The position numbers and the translations under genes were made by a program. The notes under the pieces are model-generated. The model was not told where the DNA came from and searched no databases. It saw only the letters and a program-made list of their open reading frames with translations. DNA of 41,234 nt. Source: Aequoribacter sp003520285. GTDB taxonomy: Bacteria > Pseudomonadota > Gammaproteobacteria > Pseudomonadales > Halieaceae. Below are positions 1-7,553 of the stretch, one piece after another; position 1 is the first letter of the stretch, and every line of letters begins with the position of its first letter. Location of the stretch: assembly GCA_963966765.1 (NCBI GenBank), contig CAXAAR010000010.1, positions 1-41,234 on the forward strand. Direction: 5' to 3'.

Positions 1-1
1 G

Positions 2-637
2 TCGACCTGCTGGCAGGGCGTTTCTATTCATGTGGTTGGCTTGAATTTTGATCCCAATAGCCCGAGTTTAGTGGCGTACTTGGCTCAGATCGACCAGGCT
101 CGATCTGACCGTGCTGAGCTGATTGCGAATCGACTGGTTAAGCAAGGTTTTCATGGTGCTTTAGAAGGCGCGGTGCAAATAGCGGATGGGGCGGTGCTCG
201 GTCGACCACATTTTGCTCGTTGGCTGGTACAAGAGGGACACTGCGAAACTCTGGATAAAGCGTTCAAACGCTGGCTCGGGCGCGGTAGAATAGGCGACGT
301 GAAATCGTTTTGGCCCGATCTAGAGCTCGCTGTGCAAGCGATTACCAAGGCAGGCGGCGTTGCCGTGTTAGCTCATCCTCATCATTACGGCATGACACGA
401 GCAAAACTAAAGCGTTTGGTGTTGGCTTTTAGGCAGGCTGGTGGGCAGAGTATCGAACTGCCATTGGGCACCGCAGATACCGATTCACGGTTAACGGTGC
501 GTCGATTTGCGAATGAGCTCGACCTCCATCTGTCTCTGGGAAGCGATTACCATGCCGACTCGACCTGGGGTTCTGCAATCGGGGTAGAAACGGCTTTGGT
601 CGGCGACAATAAAGGCGTTTGGGAACTATGGCAGTAA
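2..637 (+). CDS. rnm: RNase AM / PHP-domain phosphoesterase, 5' partial
   Basis: The frame is open from base 2, so the start and the N-terminal metal-binding PHP motifs lie outside the window. What remains (about 211 residues) matches the C-terminal two thirds of E. coli YciV/Rnm: the IHVVGLNFD strand, the insert with ALEGAVQIA and GRPHFARWLV, the metal-ligand motif VLAHPHHYG, and the late motif LGSDYHADS. Family members remove short 5' oligonucleotides from rRNA ends and hydrolyse nucleoside 3',5'-bisphosphates using metal ions held by the PHP barrel. The gene sits 19 bp before yciO, as in E. coli, which supports the family assignment. The internal GTG at 32 is not the start, because homology continues upstream of it. 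The exact substrate is inferred from the family. Confidence 0.85.
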   Translation, partial: STCWQGVSIHVVGLNFDPNSPSLVAYLAQIDQARSDRAELIANRLVKQGFHGALEGAVQIADGAVLGRPHFARWLVQEGHCETLDKAFKRWLGRGRIGDVKSFWPDLELAVQAITKAGGVAVLAHPHHYGMTRAKLKRLVLAFRQAGGQSIELPLGTADTDSRLTVRRFANELDLHLSLGSDYHADSTWGSAIGVETALVGDNKGVWELWQ

Positions 638-656
638 CTAGGATCGAGGTCTGTAG

Positions 657-1280
657 ATGAGTCAGTTTTTTCAGATCCACCCCGATAATCCGCAGGCGCG
701 GCTTGTCAAACAAGCGGTCGATATTATTCGATCAGGGGGTGTCGTAGTTTACCCGACTGATTCTGCGTATGCGCTCGGATGTCATATTGGCGATAAGCGA
801 GCTGTCGATAAGATTCGCCGCATCCGCCAGCTCGACGATAAGCATAACTTCACCTTGGTCTGCCGCGATCTCTCAGAAATCGCCACTTTTGCGAAAGTCG
901 ACAACGTCAACTACCGCCTGCTGAAGGCCACAACGCCCGGCCCGTATACCTTTATTTTGCGAGCAACTGCTGAAGTGCCGCGGCGATTACTGCAGCAAAA
1001 ACGTAAGACCATCGGTCTGCGAGTGCCAGAAAATGCGATTGCTCGGGCCCTGCTCGATGAACTTGACGAGCCCTTGATGAGTGTTACTTTGATCATGCCA
1101 AACGACAGCGATCCACTCATCGACCCCTACGAGATTCGAGCGCTGTTAGAACATGAGGTGGACTTGATTATTGATGGTGGATATTGTGGTCTCGAGATGA
1201 CAACGGTTATCGATTTAGCAGATGAAATACCCAGTTTGGTGCGGCAGGGGAAAGGCGATCTTGCACCGTTTGGTCTTTAG
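657..1280 (+). CDS. yciO: YciO, Sua5/YrdC-family protein
   Basis: A 207-residue protein aligning end to end with E. coli YciO: it opens MSQFFQIHPDNPQ and carries YPTDSAYALGC, the KRKTIGLRVP motif and the closing VVRQGKGD. The Sua5/YrdC fold binds ATP, threonine and bicarbonate to make threonylcarbamoyl-AMP for the t6A modification of tRNA. YciO is the paralogue group of this fold and its in vivo role is less settled than that of TsaC. The conserved basic residues around the nucleotide site (KRKT, R in RVP) are present. A GAGG precedes the ATG by about 10 bp. It lies between rnm and scpA on the same strand and is probably co-transcribed with rnm. Confidence 0.9.
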   Translation: MSQFFQIHPDNPQARLVKQAVDIIRSGGVVVYPTDSAYALGCHIGDKRAVDKIRRIRQLDDKHNFTLVCRDLSEIATFAKVDNVNYRLLKATTPGPYTFILRATAEVPRRLLQQKRKTIGLRVPENAIARALLDELDEPLMSVTLIMPNDSDPLIDPYEIRALLEHEVDLIIDGGYCGLEMTTVIDLADEIPSLVRQGKGDLAPFGL

Positions 1281-1323
1281 TCGGTTATACTGCACAGGCG
1301 TCAGATAGGGGAAAAAATAAATT

Positions 1324-2181
1324 GTGAGTGATCCCAAAGCGCTCGTTGATGCGATGATACCGGCAACACCGACCTCGAAGCTCAGCCGTAAACTCCCGCA
1401 GCAAGGCGAGATGCCGTTTGCCATTGTTATGGGGCAGGCGCTGACTGAGCTGCCGAAAGATCTGTACATACCACCTCAGGCTTTAGAAGTGATTCTTGAA
1501 GCGTTCGAGGGCCCACTCGATTTGCTGCTCTATCTCATTCGGCGCCAAAATCTTGATATTTTAGACATCGACGTTTCGGATCTCACCGAGCAATATATGC
1601 GCTATGTTGAGTTGATGGACGCGATGCAGTTCGAGCTCGCAGCGGAATACCTCTTGATGGCAGCAATGCTGGCGGAGATCAAATCAAGAATGTTATTGCC
1701 GCGCCAAGTGCACGATGAAGACGACGAGGAAGATCCAAGGGCGCAGCTGATTCGGCGCTTGCAGGAGTATGAGCGTTTTAAGCAGGCAGCCGAACAGATC
1801 GATCACCTCCCAAGAGTAGAGCGAGAGATCTTTCTGGTCTCGGCGGCCGCGCCAGTTATTACCCGCGAAAAAATTGAGCCGGACGTTGAGATGCAAGAGA
1901 TCTTGATTGCCTTTGCGGCGGTTTTATCGCGTGCCAATATGTTCGAGAGTCATCATGTCCAGCGCGAGGCCTTATCGACCAGAGAGCGCATGTCGCAGGT
2001 GCTTGAGCGCCTGTCGGGTGAGCGATTCGTGCCCTTCGTTTCGCTGTTTACAGTGCAGGAAGGGCGGATGGGCGTGGTGGTGACTTTTCTGGCAATTATG
2101 GAGCTCATTAAAGAGTCTTTGATAGAGATTGTGCAAACGGAATCCTTTGGACCTATTCATGTAAAGGCACGGACATCATGA
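1324..2181 (+). CDS. scpA: Segregation and condensation protein A (kleisin)
   Basis: A 285-residue kleisin of the SMC-ScpAB condensin that organises and helps segregate the chromosome. The canonical ScpA start (FEGPLDLLLYLIRRQNLDI) begins near residue 61. It is followed by the helical domain that binds SMC (ELAAEYLLMAAMLAEIKSRM), an acidic linker (DEDDEED) and a C-terminal winged helix. The roughly 55-residue N-terminal extension ending in LPKDLYIPPQALEV resembles the longer ScpA of pseudomonads, so the upstream GTG at 1324 is preferred, with an AGGGG about 10 bp before it. The gene ends in a 4-base ATGA overlap with scpB, indicating translational coupling. A TATACT at 1286-1291 could be a -10 element, but no convincing -35 precedes it. 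Confidence 0.93.
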   Translation: MSDPKALVDAMIPATPTSKLSRKLPQQGEMPFAIVMGQALTELPKDLYIPPQALEVILEAFEGPLDLLLYLIRRQNLDILDIDVSDLTEQYMRYVELMDAMQFELAAEYLLMAAMLAEIKSRMLLPRQVHDEDDEEDPRAQLIRRLQEYERFKQAAEQIDHLPRVEREIFLVSAAAPVITREKIEPDVEMQEILIAFAAVLSRANMFESHHVQREALSTRERMSQVLERLSGERFVPFVSLFTVQEGRMGVVVTFLAIMELIKESLIEIVQTESFGPIHVKARTS

Positions 2182-2912
2182 GCGAAATTAGCCTCGAGAA
2201 TATCGTTGAAGCGACACTTTTCGTTGCGGGTAAGCCAATGACAGCGGCGCAGCTTAGAGAGGTATTTGAAGAAAGTGAGCGGCCTGACGCAGCTCAAGTT
2301 ATCGATGCCATTCAAGTGCTTAAAGTGCGTTACGAGAACACTGGATTAGAATTGGTGCAAGTGGCGAGCGGGTATCGTTTTCAAGTGAGACAGCGGTTGA
2401 GCGACTGGATCGCTCGTCTGTCGGAAGAGCGCCCTCAACGCTACTCGCGGGCTCTGCTTGAGACCTTAGCTTTGATTACTTATCGTCAGCCCATCACTCG
2501 CGGCGAGATCGAGGAAATTCGGGGCGTGGCTGTGAGTAGTAATATCGTAAAGACGCTACTCGAGAGACAGTGGATTCGAGTTGTTGGGCATCGCGATGTT
2601 CCCGGTCGGCCATCAATGTACGCTACCACTCGCCAATTTTTGGACTATTTCAATTTAAAGAGCCTGGATCAGTTGCCACCCCTAGCTGAAGTCAGGGACT
2701 TTGAGTCTTTGACCTCAGAGCTTGGTTTTGATGATTTGTTACTCTCGAGTGATGAGGCCTCAAACGGTCAGGCCATGCCAGAGGAAGAGCACATCAGCGA
2801 AGACAATCACCTCACTTCTGATGCGGAGGTCGCCGACGGGCATGATGTGGCCGATCAGGCACAAAATGAGGTGCAAGACGGCGAGCTATACCGAGGCACA
2901 CAAGACGTGTAG
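2178..2912 (+). CDS. scpB: Segregation and condensation protein B
   Basis: A 244-residue partner of ScpA. ScpB dimers bind the kleisin linker and stabilise the SMC complex. Two winged-helix domains occupy about residues 1-165. Recognisable parts are the opening VEATLFVAGKPMT and the signature LALITYRQPITRGEIEEIRG followed by GVAVSSNIVKTLLE and GRPSMYATT. Residues after about 190 form a long acidic, low-complexity tail (repeated E/D with H and Q) that is probably disordered. Such tails are common but poorly conserved in this family. It starts within the scpA stop (ATGA), so the two proteins are likely made in balanced amounts. The 63-bp gap before rluB has no clear terminator. Confidence 0.92.
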   Translation: MSEISLENIVEATLFVAGKPMTAAQLREVFEESERPDAAQVIDAIQVLKVRYENTGLELVQVASGYRFQVRQRLSDWIARLSEERPQRYSRALLETLALITYRQPITRGEIEEIRGVAVSSNIVKTLLERQWIRVVGHRDVPGRPSMYATTRQFLDYFNLKSLDQLPPLAEVRDFESLTSELGFDDLLLSSDEASNGQAMPEEEHISEDNHLTSDAEVADGHDVADQAQNEVQDGELYRGTQDV

Positions 2913-2975
2913 GATAGGCGCCCCCTGCAGCCCGCCATATGTCGCTGTCTGCAAATACAATCGACGAGACGTTGA

Positions 2976-3890
2976 ATGACTAAAAAAACCCCGCCCAAGA
3001 AAAAGTCTGGCAATCCGAAGCGCTCGGATACCGATGTCAGTGCACCGGATGCACCGGCGAAAGACGAGAAACTACAAAAAGTTTTGGCTCGCGCAGGCCT
3101 TGGATCGCGCCGAGAGATGGAAGCGTGGATCAACGAGGGTCGAGTCACGCTCGATGGTCGCACCGCGATTGTCGGAGACAGAGTATCCGATCTATCAGAA
3201 ATAGAGGTCGATGGACGAGTCCTATCTCGCGCATCGGCCGAATCGGTCCGTTGCTTGTTGTATCACAAACCAACCGCAGAAGTGTGTACCCGCAAAGATC
3301 CTGAAGGACGCAGAACGGTCTTTGATCGTTTACCCAAAGTGAAGGGAGGGCGTTGGATTTCAATCGGACGTCTAGACTACAACACTTCGGGACTCCTGTT
3401 GTTCACTACCGATGGCGAGTTAGCGAACGCCCTGATGCATCCCTCGGCGGTCATAGAGCGCGAGTATTTGGTTCGAGTGATGGGAGAGTGGGATACGGAA
3501 ACCCTCAAGCGTCTCATCGCCGGTGTTGAGCTCGATGATGGATTCGCCCGATTTACCGATATTCAAGACGGTGGTGGGGATGGTATCAATCACTGGTTTT
3601 ACGTGGTGCTGATGGAAGGGCGCAATCGCGAAGTGCGGCGTTTGTGGGAGTCGCAAGGTTTAACGGTATCGCGTCTTAAACGCGTGCGTTACGGAGAGGT
3701 ATTCATCCCCTCTAAAGTGAAGCAAGGCAAGTGGATAGAGCTCGAGCAGAATGACGTAGATGTCCTCTATGCAATGGCAAAAATAGAGCCAAAGCGGGTG
3801 ACAGAGCTGTCCATTGACGAACGCAAGCAAATGGAGCGGCAATTGAAAAAGGGCAAGGTTAAAGCAGCGCGGCCCGATAAAAAGCGTTAG
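2976..3890 (+). CDS. rluB: 23S rRNA pseudouridine(2605) synthase
   Basis: A 304-residue RsuA-family pseudouridine synthase. A lysine-rich N-terminal tail (residues 1-30) precedes an S4 RNA-binding domain (about 31-78, KLQKVLARAGLGSRREME). The catalytic domain contains GRLDYNTSGLLLFTTDG with the nucleophilic aspartate at D134, and later EGRNREVRRLWE, typical of the RluB/RluE/RsuA group. A second basic tail closes the protein. RluB converts U2605 in the peptidyl-transferase region of 23S rRNA. Location after scpAB and opposite yciK is the standard gammaproteobacterial setting, which favours RluB over RluE. Its TAG stop interlocks with the TAA of yciK on the other strand, leaving no space for a terminator. 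Confidence 0.92.
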   Translation: MTKKTPPKKKSGNPKRSDTDVSAPDAPAKDEKLQKVLARAGLGSRREMEAWINEGRVTLDGRTAIVGDRVSDLSEIEVDGRVLSRASAESVRCLLYHKPTAEVCTRKDPEGRRTVFDRLPKVKGGRWISIGRLDYNTSGLLLFTTDGELANALMHPSAVIEREYLVRVMGEWDTETLKRLIAGVELDDGFARFTDIQDGGGDGINHWFYVVLMEGRNREVRRLWESQGLTVSRLKRVRYGEVFIPSKVKQGKWIELEQNDVDVLYAMAKIEPKRVTELSIDERKQMERQLKKGKVKAARPDKKR

Positions 3891-4648
3891 CCCTGAAGGT
3901 TGATGCTGAGCCCGTGACTGTCGGAGGATTGCCCGCTCAGTAGGTGCAAATACGCAGGAACCAGGTTTTCAGGTGGGGTCACTGTCGAGGGTGCTTTCCC
4001 GGGGAATGCCGCCTGCCGCATCGTGGTTCGAGTTGCCCCAGGGTTGACGCAGCAGACCGTGACGTTCGATGTGAGCTCCATTTCATCGGCCAGAGTTTGC
4101 GCAATGCCCTCGGTGGCAAACTTCGAGGCCGCATAAGCTCCCCAAAATGCTCGGCCTTTGCGCCCCACGCCGCTGCTGGTGAATAGCACCGTCGCGTTTG
4201 AAGATTCCTCGAGTAAAGGCAGTAATGCTTTGGTTAACACCACCGGTGCAAAAGCATTAACCGTCATTATGCGCGCCCAGTCAGCCAGTGACGTGGTGGC
4301 GATAGGGCCAAGTTTTCCGAGCAGGCTCGCGTTATGGAGCAGGCCATCGAGACGACCAAATTGCTGCCCAATCAAGTGACTCAACTCGTTTGCTTGCGGT
4401 TCATCCAGTGACGCTAAATCCATCGGTACAATCACCGGATCCGAACCCTGATCTGCACGAATCTGATCGGCGACTCGGTTCAAGTTGCTCTCGTTGCGAC
4501 CCAGCAGCAACAGTGTGGCGCCAAGTCGGGCCGCACCCAGGGCAACCTGCTCGCCAATCCCACTGCCGGCACCGGTGATAAGAATGATCCGCCCATCAAG
4601 CCGAACGGGGGTTATTGCGGATGTCAGTTGGGCGTAGTTTATAACCAT
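3887..4648 (-). CDS. yciK: YciK-family short-chain dehydrogenase/reductase
   Basis: A 253-residue classical SDR. The nucleotide-binding glycine motif TGAGSGIG is near residue 25, followed by LLGRNE, the NNAG-like LHNASLLG, and the active-site pair with YAASKFATEG (Tyr and Lys of YxxxK) after a VLFTSSGVG strand holding the Ser. The C-terminal CVNPGATRTTMR is typical of YciK. The in vivo substrate of YciK is not known to me. I chose the ATG at 4648 rather than the longer frame to 4705: homology begins right after it, and it overlaps the end of mupP by 10 bp, as expected in this coupled operon. The longer frame would add 19 residues with no family resemblance. Confidence 0.88.
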   Translation of the reverse strand: MVINYAQLTSAITPVRLDGRIILITGAGSGIGEQVALGAARLGATLLLLGRNESNLNRVADQIRADQGSDPVIVPMDLASLDEPQANELSHLIGQQFGRLDGLLHNASLLGKLGPIATTSLADWARIMTVNAFAPVVLTKALLPLLEESSNATVLFTSSGVGRKGRAFWGAYAASKFATEGIAQTLADEMELTSNVTVCCVNPGATRTTMRQAAFPGKAPSTVTPPENLVPAYLHLLSGQSSDSHGLSINLQG

Positions 4649-5310
4649 GGTGTGAGTGTTCCGTGTAGACCTTGGCTTTGCATGCACACGGCATCCGCAT
4701 TCCAATCATAGGCTTCGTCAATCGTATCAATATAGCCCCAAGCGGCTGCAACTGTGCGCATGCCTGCCGCTTTGCCGGCGTCGATGTCGCGCACATGATC
4801 ACCCACAAATACGGCTTCACTGGGATCGATACCAAGCTGACGGCAGTTCAAAAAGAGCGGTTCTGGATGAGGTTTTGGCTGGCTGACATCATCTGGACAC
4901 ACCACGGTCGCCGGTTGGCATGGAAACGACAGTGTATCGAGCAAGGCTTTGGTGTAAAGACTCGGTTTGTTGGTTGATATACCCCACTGAATACCCTGTT
5001 TTACGAGGGTAGCGAGCAGATCATGAAGGCCCTCATAAATCAGAGCATAACGCCCGATGACACTTAAATACTCGCGTAAAAGAGCTTGCCGCGTGGGCTC
5101 GAACTCGGGAGACGTCGCCGGAATATCAAGGGCGGTGGTGACTAAGCCGGCCGAGCCATGGGAAATGGCCGATCGCATTTCAGCCAGGGTAATAGCAGGC
5201 TCCGAGCGCTGTCGCTTTAGTTGATTGATCGCCCAAAGAAAGTCGGGTGCCGTATCCACCAGTGTGCCGTCTAAGTCGAACAGCACGGCTTTGATCATGG
5301 TCGGTTTCAT
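4639..5310 (-). CDS. mupP: HAD phosphatase, probable N-acetylmuramic acid 6-phosphate phosphatase MupP
   Basis: A 223-residue HAD-superfamily phosphatase with all four motifs: FDLDGTLVD (nucleophile Asp), STNKP, the Lys in QPKPHPEPL, and VGDHVRDIDAG. It would usually be annotated as phosphoglycolate phosphatase (Gph). The neighbourhood, between ubiG and a YciK-type SDR with gyrA upstream, is that of Pseudomonas MupP, which dephosphorylates MurNAc-6-phosphate in the AmgK/MurU peptidoglycan recycling route. The motif CPDDVSQPKPHPEPL also resembles the Pseudomonas protein. The start overlaps the ubiG stop (ATGA), so ubiG, mupP and yciK are likely one transcript. Phosphoglycolate phosphatase remains the alternative: the HAD fold is certain, the substrate less so. 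Confidence 0.8.
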   Translation of the reverse strand: MKPTMIKAVLFDLDGTLVDTAPDFLWAINQLKRQRSEPAITLAEMRSAISHGSAGLVTTALDIPATSPEFEPTRQALLREYLSVIGRYALIYEGLHDLLATLVKQGIQWGISTNKPSLYTKALLDTLSFPCQPATVVCPDDVSQPKPHPEPLFLNCRQLGIDPSEAVFVGDHVRDIDAGKAAGMRTVAAAWGYIDTIDEAYDWNADAVCMQSQGLHGTLTPWL

Positions 5311-6014
5311 GGTTTGATCGCCCGCACCATGTAGTTGACAGAGACATCGCCGTCACGCAGCGCATAGTGTTGGGTGAAGGGGTTGTAGGTTAGCCCAGTC
5401 ATACCGACTAAATTTAATCCTGCGTCCCGAATCCAGCCGGCTAATTCCGAGGGTTTAATGAATTTCTGGTAATCATGAGTGCCTTTGGGCAGCAGATTCA
5501 AAACATACTCCGCTCCCACGATGGCAAAGACATAAGATTTAGGATTGCGATTAATCGTGCTGAAATAGAGGGTCGCACCCGTCTTGGCCATGGCTGCACA
5601 GGCGCGAATAACAGAGGCGGGATCGGGAACATGCTCTAACATTTCCATGCAGCAGATCACATCGTAGTGCTCGGGGTGAGCTTCGGCATGCTGTTCTGCA
5701 GTGATGCGGTCGTAAGTCACCTTGACGCCTGACTCGAGCTGATGCAGTCGGGCGACCTCTAAGGGCGCCTCACCCATGTCAATACCCGTCACGGACGCGC
5801 CGCGATGCGCCAGTGATTCCGCCAAAATACCGCCGCCGCAGCCGACATCGATGACGGTCTTGCCGGCCACCGGCGAGTGCGAATCAATGTAGTGCGCGCG
5901 CAGCGGGTTAATCTGATGCAAGGGTTTGAATTCGCCGTGCTCATCCCACCACCGTGAGGCGAGCGCCTCAAATTTACTGATTTCGTGGTCGTCGACGTTG
6001 ACTGAGTTGTTCAA
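5307..6014 (-). CDS. ubiG: Ubiquinone biosynthesis O-methyltransferase
   Basis: A 235-residue SAM-dependent methyltransferase that performs both O-methylations of the ubiquinone ring at the inner membrane. Motifs: ISKFEALASRWWDEHGEFKP, the SAM-binding DVGCGGGILAESLA, GIDMGEAPLEVA, CCMEMLEHVPDP, and KGTHDYQKFIKP, all diagnostic of UbiG. The frame extends upstream to 6101, but homology begins at residues encoded from 6014, where a TTG codon follows a strong AAGGAG at 6-base spacing. I therefore place the start at that TTG. It lies 28 bp downstream of mtaD on the same strand and overlaps mupP by 4 bp. Confidence 0.93.
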   Translation of the reverse strand: MNNSVNVDDHEISKFEALASRWWDEHGEFKPLHQINPLRAHYIDSHSPVAGKTVIDVGCGGGILAESLAHRGASVTGIDMGEAPLEVARLHQLESGVKVTYDRITAEQHAEAHPEHYDVICCMEMLEHVPDPASVIRACAAMAKTGATLYFSTINRNPKSYVFAIVGAEYVLNLLPKGTHDYQKFIKPSELAGWIRDAGLNLVGMTGLTYNPFTQHYALRDGDVSVNYMVRAIKP

Positions 6015-6042
6015 GGGTTGCTCCTTATACAATAAGTGTTGG

Positions 6043-7356
6043 CTAGCCGTTCGCGATGGCTTCTCGCCAAGCTTCCGCGGCCCGCGTGATGCGGGTCTCA
6101 TCCAACGTCATGAGTTGTTTGTTAAGCAGGACGTTGTGTCCGCCGATCCAACTGTGCGTGACGTGGTAGCCGTGTCCGGCATAGACGACCTGTGACAAGG
6201 GGTTGTGCACTGGCTGCATCGCGCAGTCATCAAAACTAATGGCAATCACGTCGGCCCACTTCTGTGGTGCGAGGCTACCAGTGAGCGAATCAATCCCTAA
6301 GGTTTTCGCGCCACCCAGAGTCCCCATATGTAAAACTTGCTCGGCTGGAAGTGTCGCTGGATTGCCAGTTGTTAGCTTTGCTAAAAGGGCACCGAGCCGC
6401 ATCTCTGCAAAAAGGTTCAAGCTGTTGTTAGAGGCTGCGCCATCGGTGCCAAAAGACACATTGACGCCTGCCTCGAGCAGTTCAGTTACCGGACAGGCAC
6501 CTGCACCGAGTTTCATGTTGGAGCTTGGGCAATGCACCACGTGTGTTCCAGATTCGGCAATTAAGCGGATATCTTCTTTACTCAGCCAAGTCATGTGCAC
6601 ACACTGTGTGCTGGGCCCAAGCAAACCCAGGCGATGAAGGGTTGCAACGGGTCGTTCTCCATTCATCTCGACCGCATGCAGAACTTCTGTCTTGGTCTCA
6701 TGAACGTGCATTTGAATACCCATATCCAGTTCGTGAGCGAGTGTACCTATTTGTGCTAGAACGTTCTCGGGGACGGTGTAGGGCGCGTGAGGTCCAAAAA
6801 TAACCGACACCAACTCGCTCGACTTGAATTGGTCTCTGACCTTCAGACCCTTGCTAATGTAGTCTTCTAATGACTGCGCCCACTGCGTGGCAACTTCGAG
6901 GATAGGAAAGTTGACCTGGCAGCGCATGCCCGCTTCAGTCGCTGCTTGTGCCGTTGCGTCGGGGAAGAAATACTGATCGCTAAAGGTTGTGGTCCCCGTT
7001 TTGATCATCTCTGCCATGCTGAGCTGGACGCCTTGGCGTACGAATTTTTCATCGACCCAGCGAGCCTCGGTGGGCCAAATGTGGTCTTGAAGCCACGGCA
7101 TTAGCGCCAGATCGTCAGCATAACCGCGCAATAGGCTCATGGCAGAGTGGCCATGGCAATTGATGAGTCCTGGCATCAGCAAATGATTGGGAAGCTCGAT
7201 TTGCTGGCTGCCTGGATCGCGGGGTGCTTGGTCGGTCGGTATCAAATCGCTGATGCGACCATCGGCACTAATCAGCAGGCTGTAATGATCAAGATGACCG
7301 CTGTTGGCTTCACCTGTATAGACCCAGCGCGCATGTATTTCTAATGGTTGAGGCAT
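6043..7356 (-). CDS. mtaD: 5-methylthioadenosine / S-adenosylhomocysteine deaminase
   Basis: A 437-residue amidohydrolase-superfamily deaminase of the TRZ/ATZ type. Metal and catalytic motifs: NCHGHSAMSLLRG (HxH), FGPHAPYTV, MHVHETKTE, HCPSSNMKLGAG and FGTDGAASNN. These match the MTA/SAH deaminases that act in the methylthioadenosine salvage of pseudomonads. The position beside ubiG and opposite gyrA is the same as in Pseudomonas. The ATG at 7356 is chosen because an AAGGAT lies about 9 bases upstream and family homology (LEIHARWVYTG) starts there. The frame itself extends to 7416. Adenosine deaminase activity cannot be excluded from sequence. It is transcribed away from gyrA across a roughly 200-bp divergent region. 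Confidence 0.87.
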   Translation of the reverse strand: MPQPLEIHARWVYTGEANSGHLDHYSLLISADGRISDLIPTDQAPRDPGSQQIELPNHLLMPGLINCHGHSAMSLLRGYADDLALMPWLQDHIWPTEARWVDEKFVRQGVQLSMAEMIKTGTTTFSDQYFFPDATAQAATEAGMRCQVNFPILEVATQWAQSLEDYISKGLKVRDQFKSSELVSVIFGPHAPYTVPENVLAQIGTLAHELDMGIQMHVHETKTEVLHAVEMNGERPVATLHRLGLLGPSTQCVHMTWLSKEDIRLIAESGTHVVHCPSSNMKLGAGACPVTELLEAGVNVSFGTDGAASNNSLNLFAEMRLGALLAKLTTGNPATLPAEQVLHMGTLGGAKTLGIDSLTGSLAPQKWADVIAISFDDCAMQPVHNPLSQVVYAGHGYHVTHSWIGGHNVLLNKQLMTLDETRITRAAEAWREAIANG

Positions 7357-7388
7357 GGGTGAATCCTTATCTATCTGCTGGTCGTGGC

Positions 7389-7416
7389 ATAGTATATCTG
7401 AAATTCGTACTGTCAC
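7389..7416 (-). promoter_or_regulatory. Candidate promoter of the mtaD-ubiG-mupP-yciK operon
   Basis: On the minus strand GTGACA (complement of 7411-7416, five of six -35 bases) is followed after 16 bp by TACTAT (complement of 7389-7394, four of six -10 bases). It lies 33 bp before the mtaD ATG. The call rests on consensus match and position only. Confidence 0.35.
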
Positions 7417-7446
7417 GCTCGGTGGGTCTGTGGCGCGAGTAAAAAA

Positions 7447-7476
7447 TTAGCGATAGAGGCCTCAAGCGCGTATAAT
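7447..7476 (+). promoter_or_regulatory. Candidate gyrA promoter
   Basis: A perfect TATAAT at 7471-7476 sits 77 bp upstream of the gyrA ATG and is followed by a GC-rich discriminator (CGCGA). The -35 region is poor (TTAGCG at 7447-7452, 18-bp spacing). The 14-mer GCGTATAATCGCGA recurs exactly in the promoter before tRNA-Pro at about 39236. A weak -35 with a strong -10 is compatible with supercoiling-sensitive gyr promoters, but that is inference. Confidence 0.55.
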
Positions 7477-7553
7477 CGCGAGACTAAAAAGCATAACGCG
7501 TAGGTGCCTCTGTGCCTGCATTTGATGCGCAATAAAGGGGTTTTTGAAAGCCT

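Noticed and set aside
1..6. GTCGAC at the first bases as a cloning boundary
   Set aside because: It matches a SalI site, but the rnm frame continues through it and one hexamer is no evidence of a vector junction.
2722..2979. Open frame overlapping the scpB 3' end
   Set aside because: It is in another frame over the acidic scpB tail, with arginine- and methionine-rich low-complexity translation.
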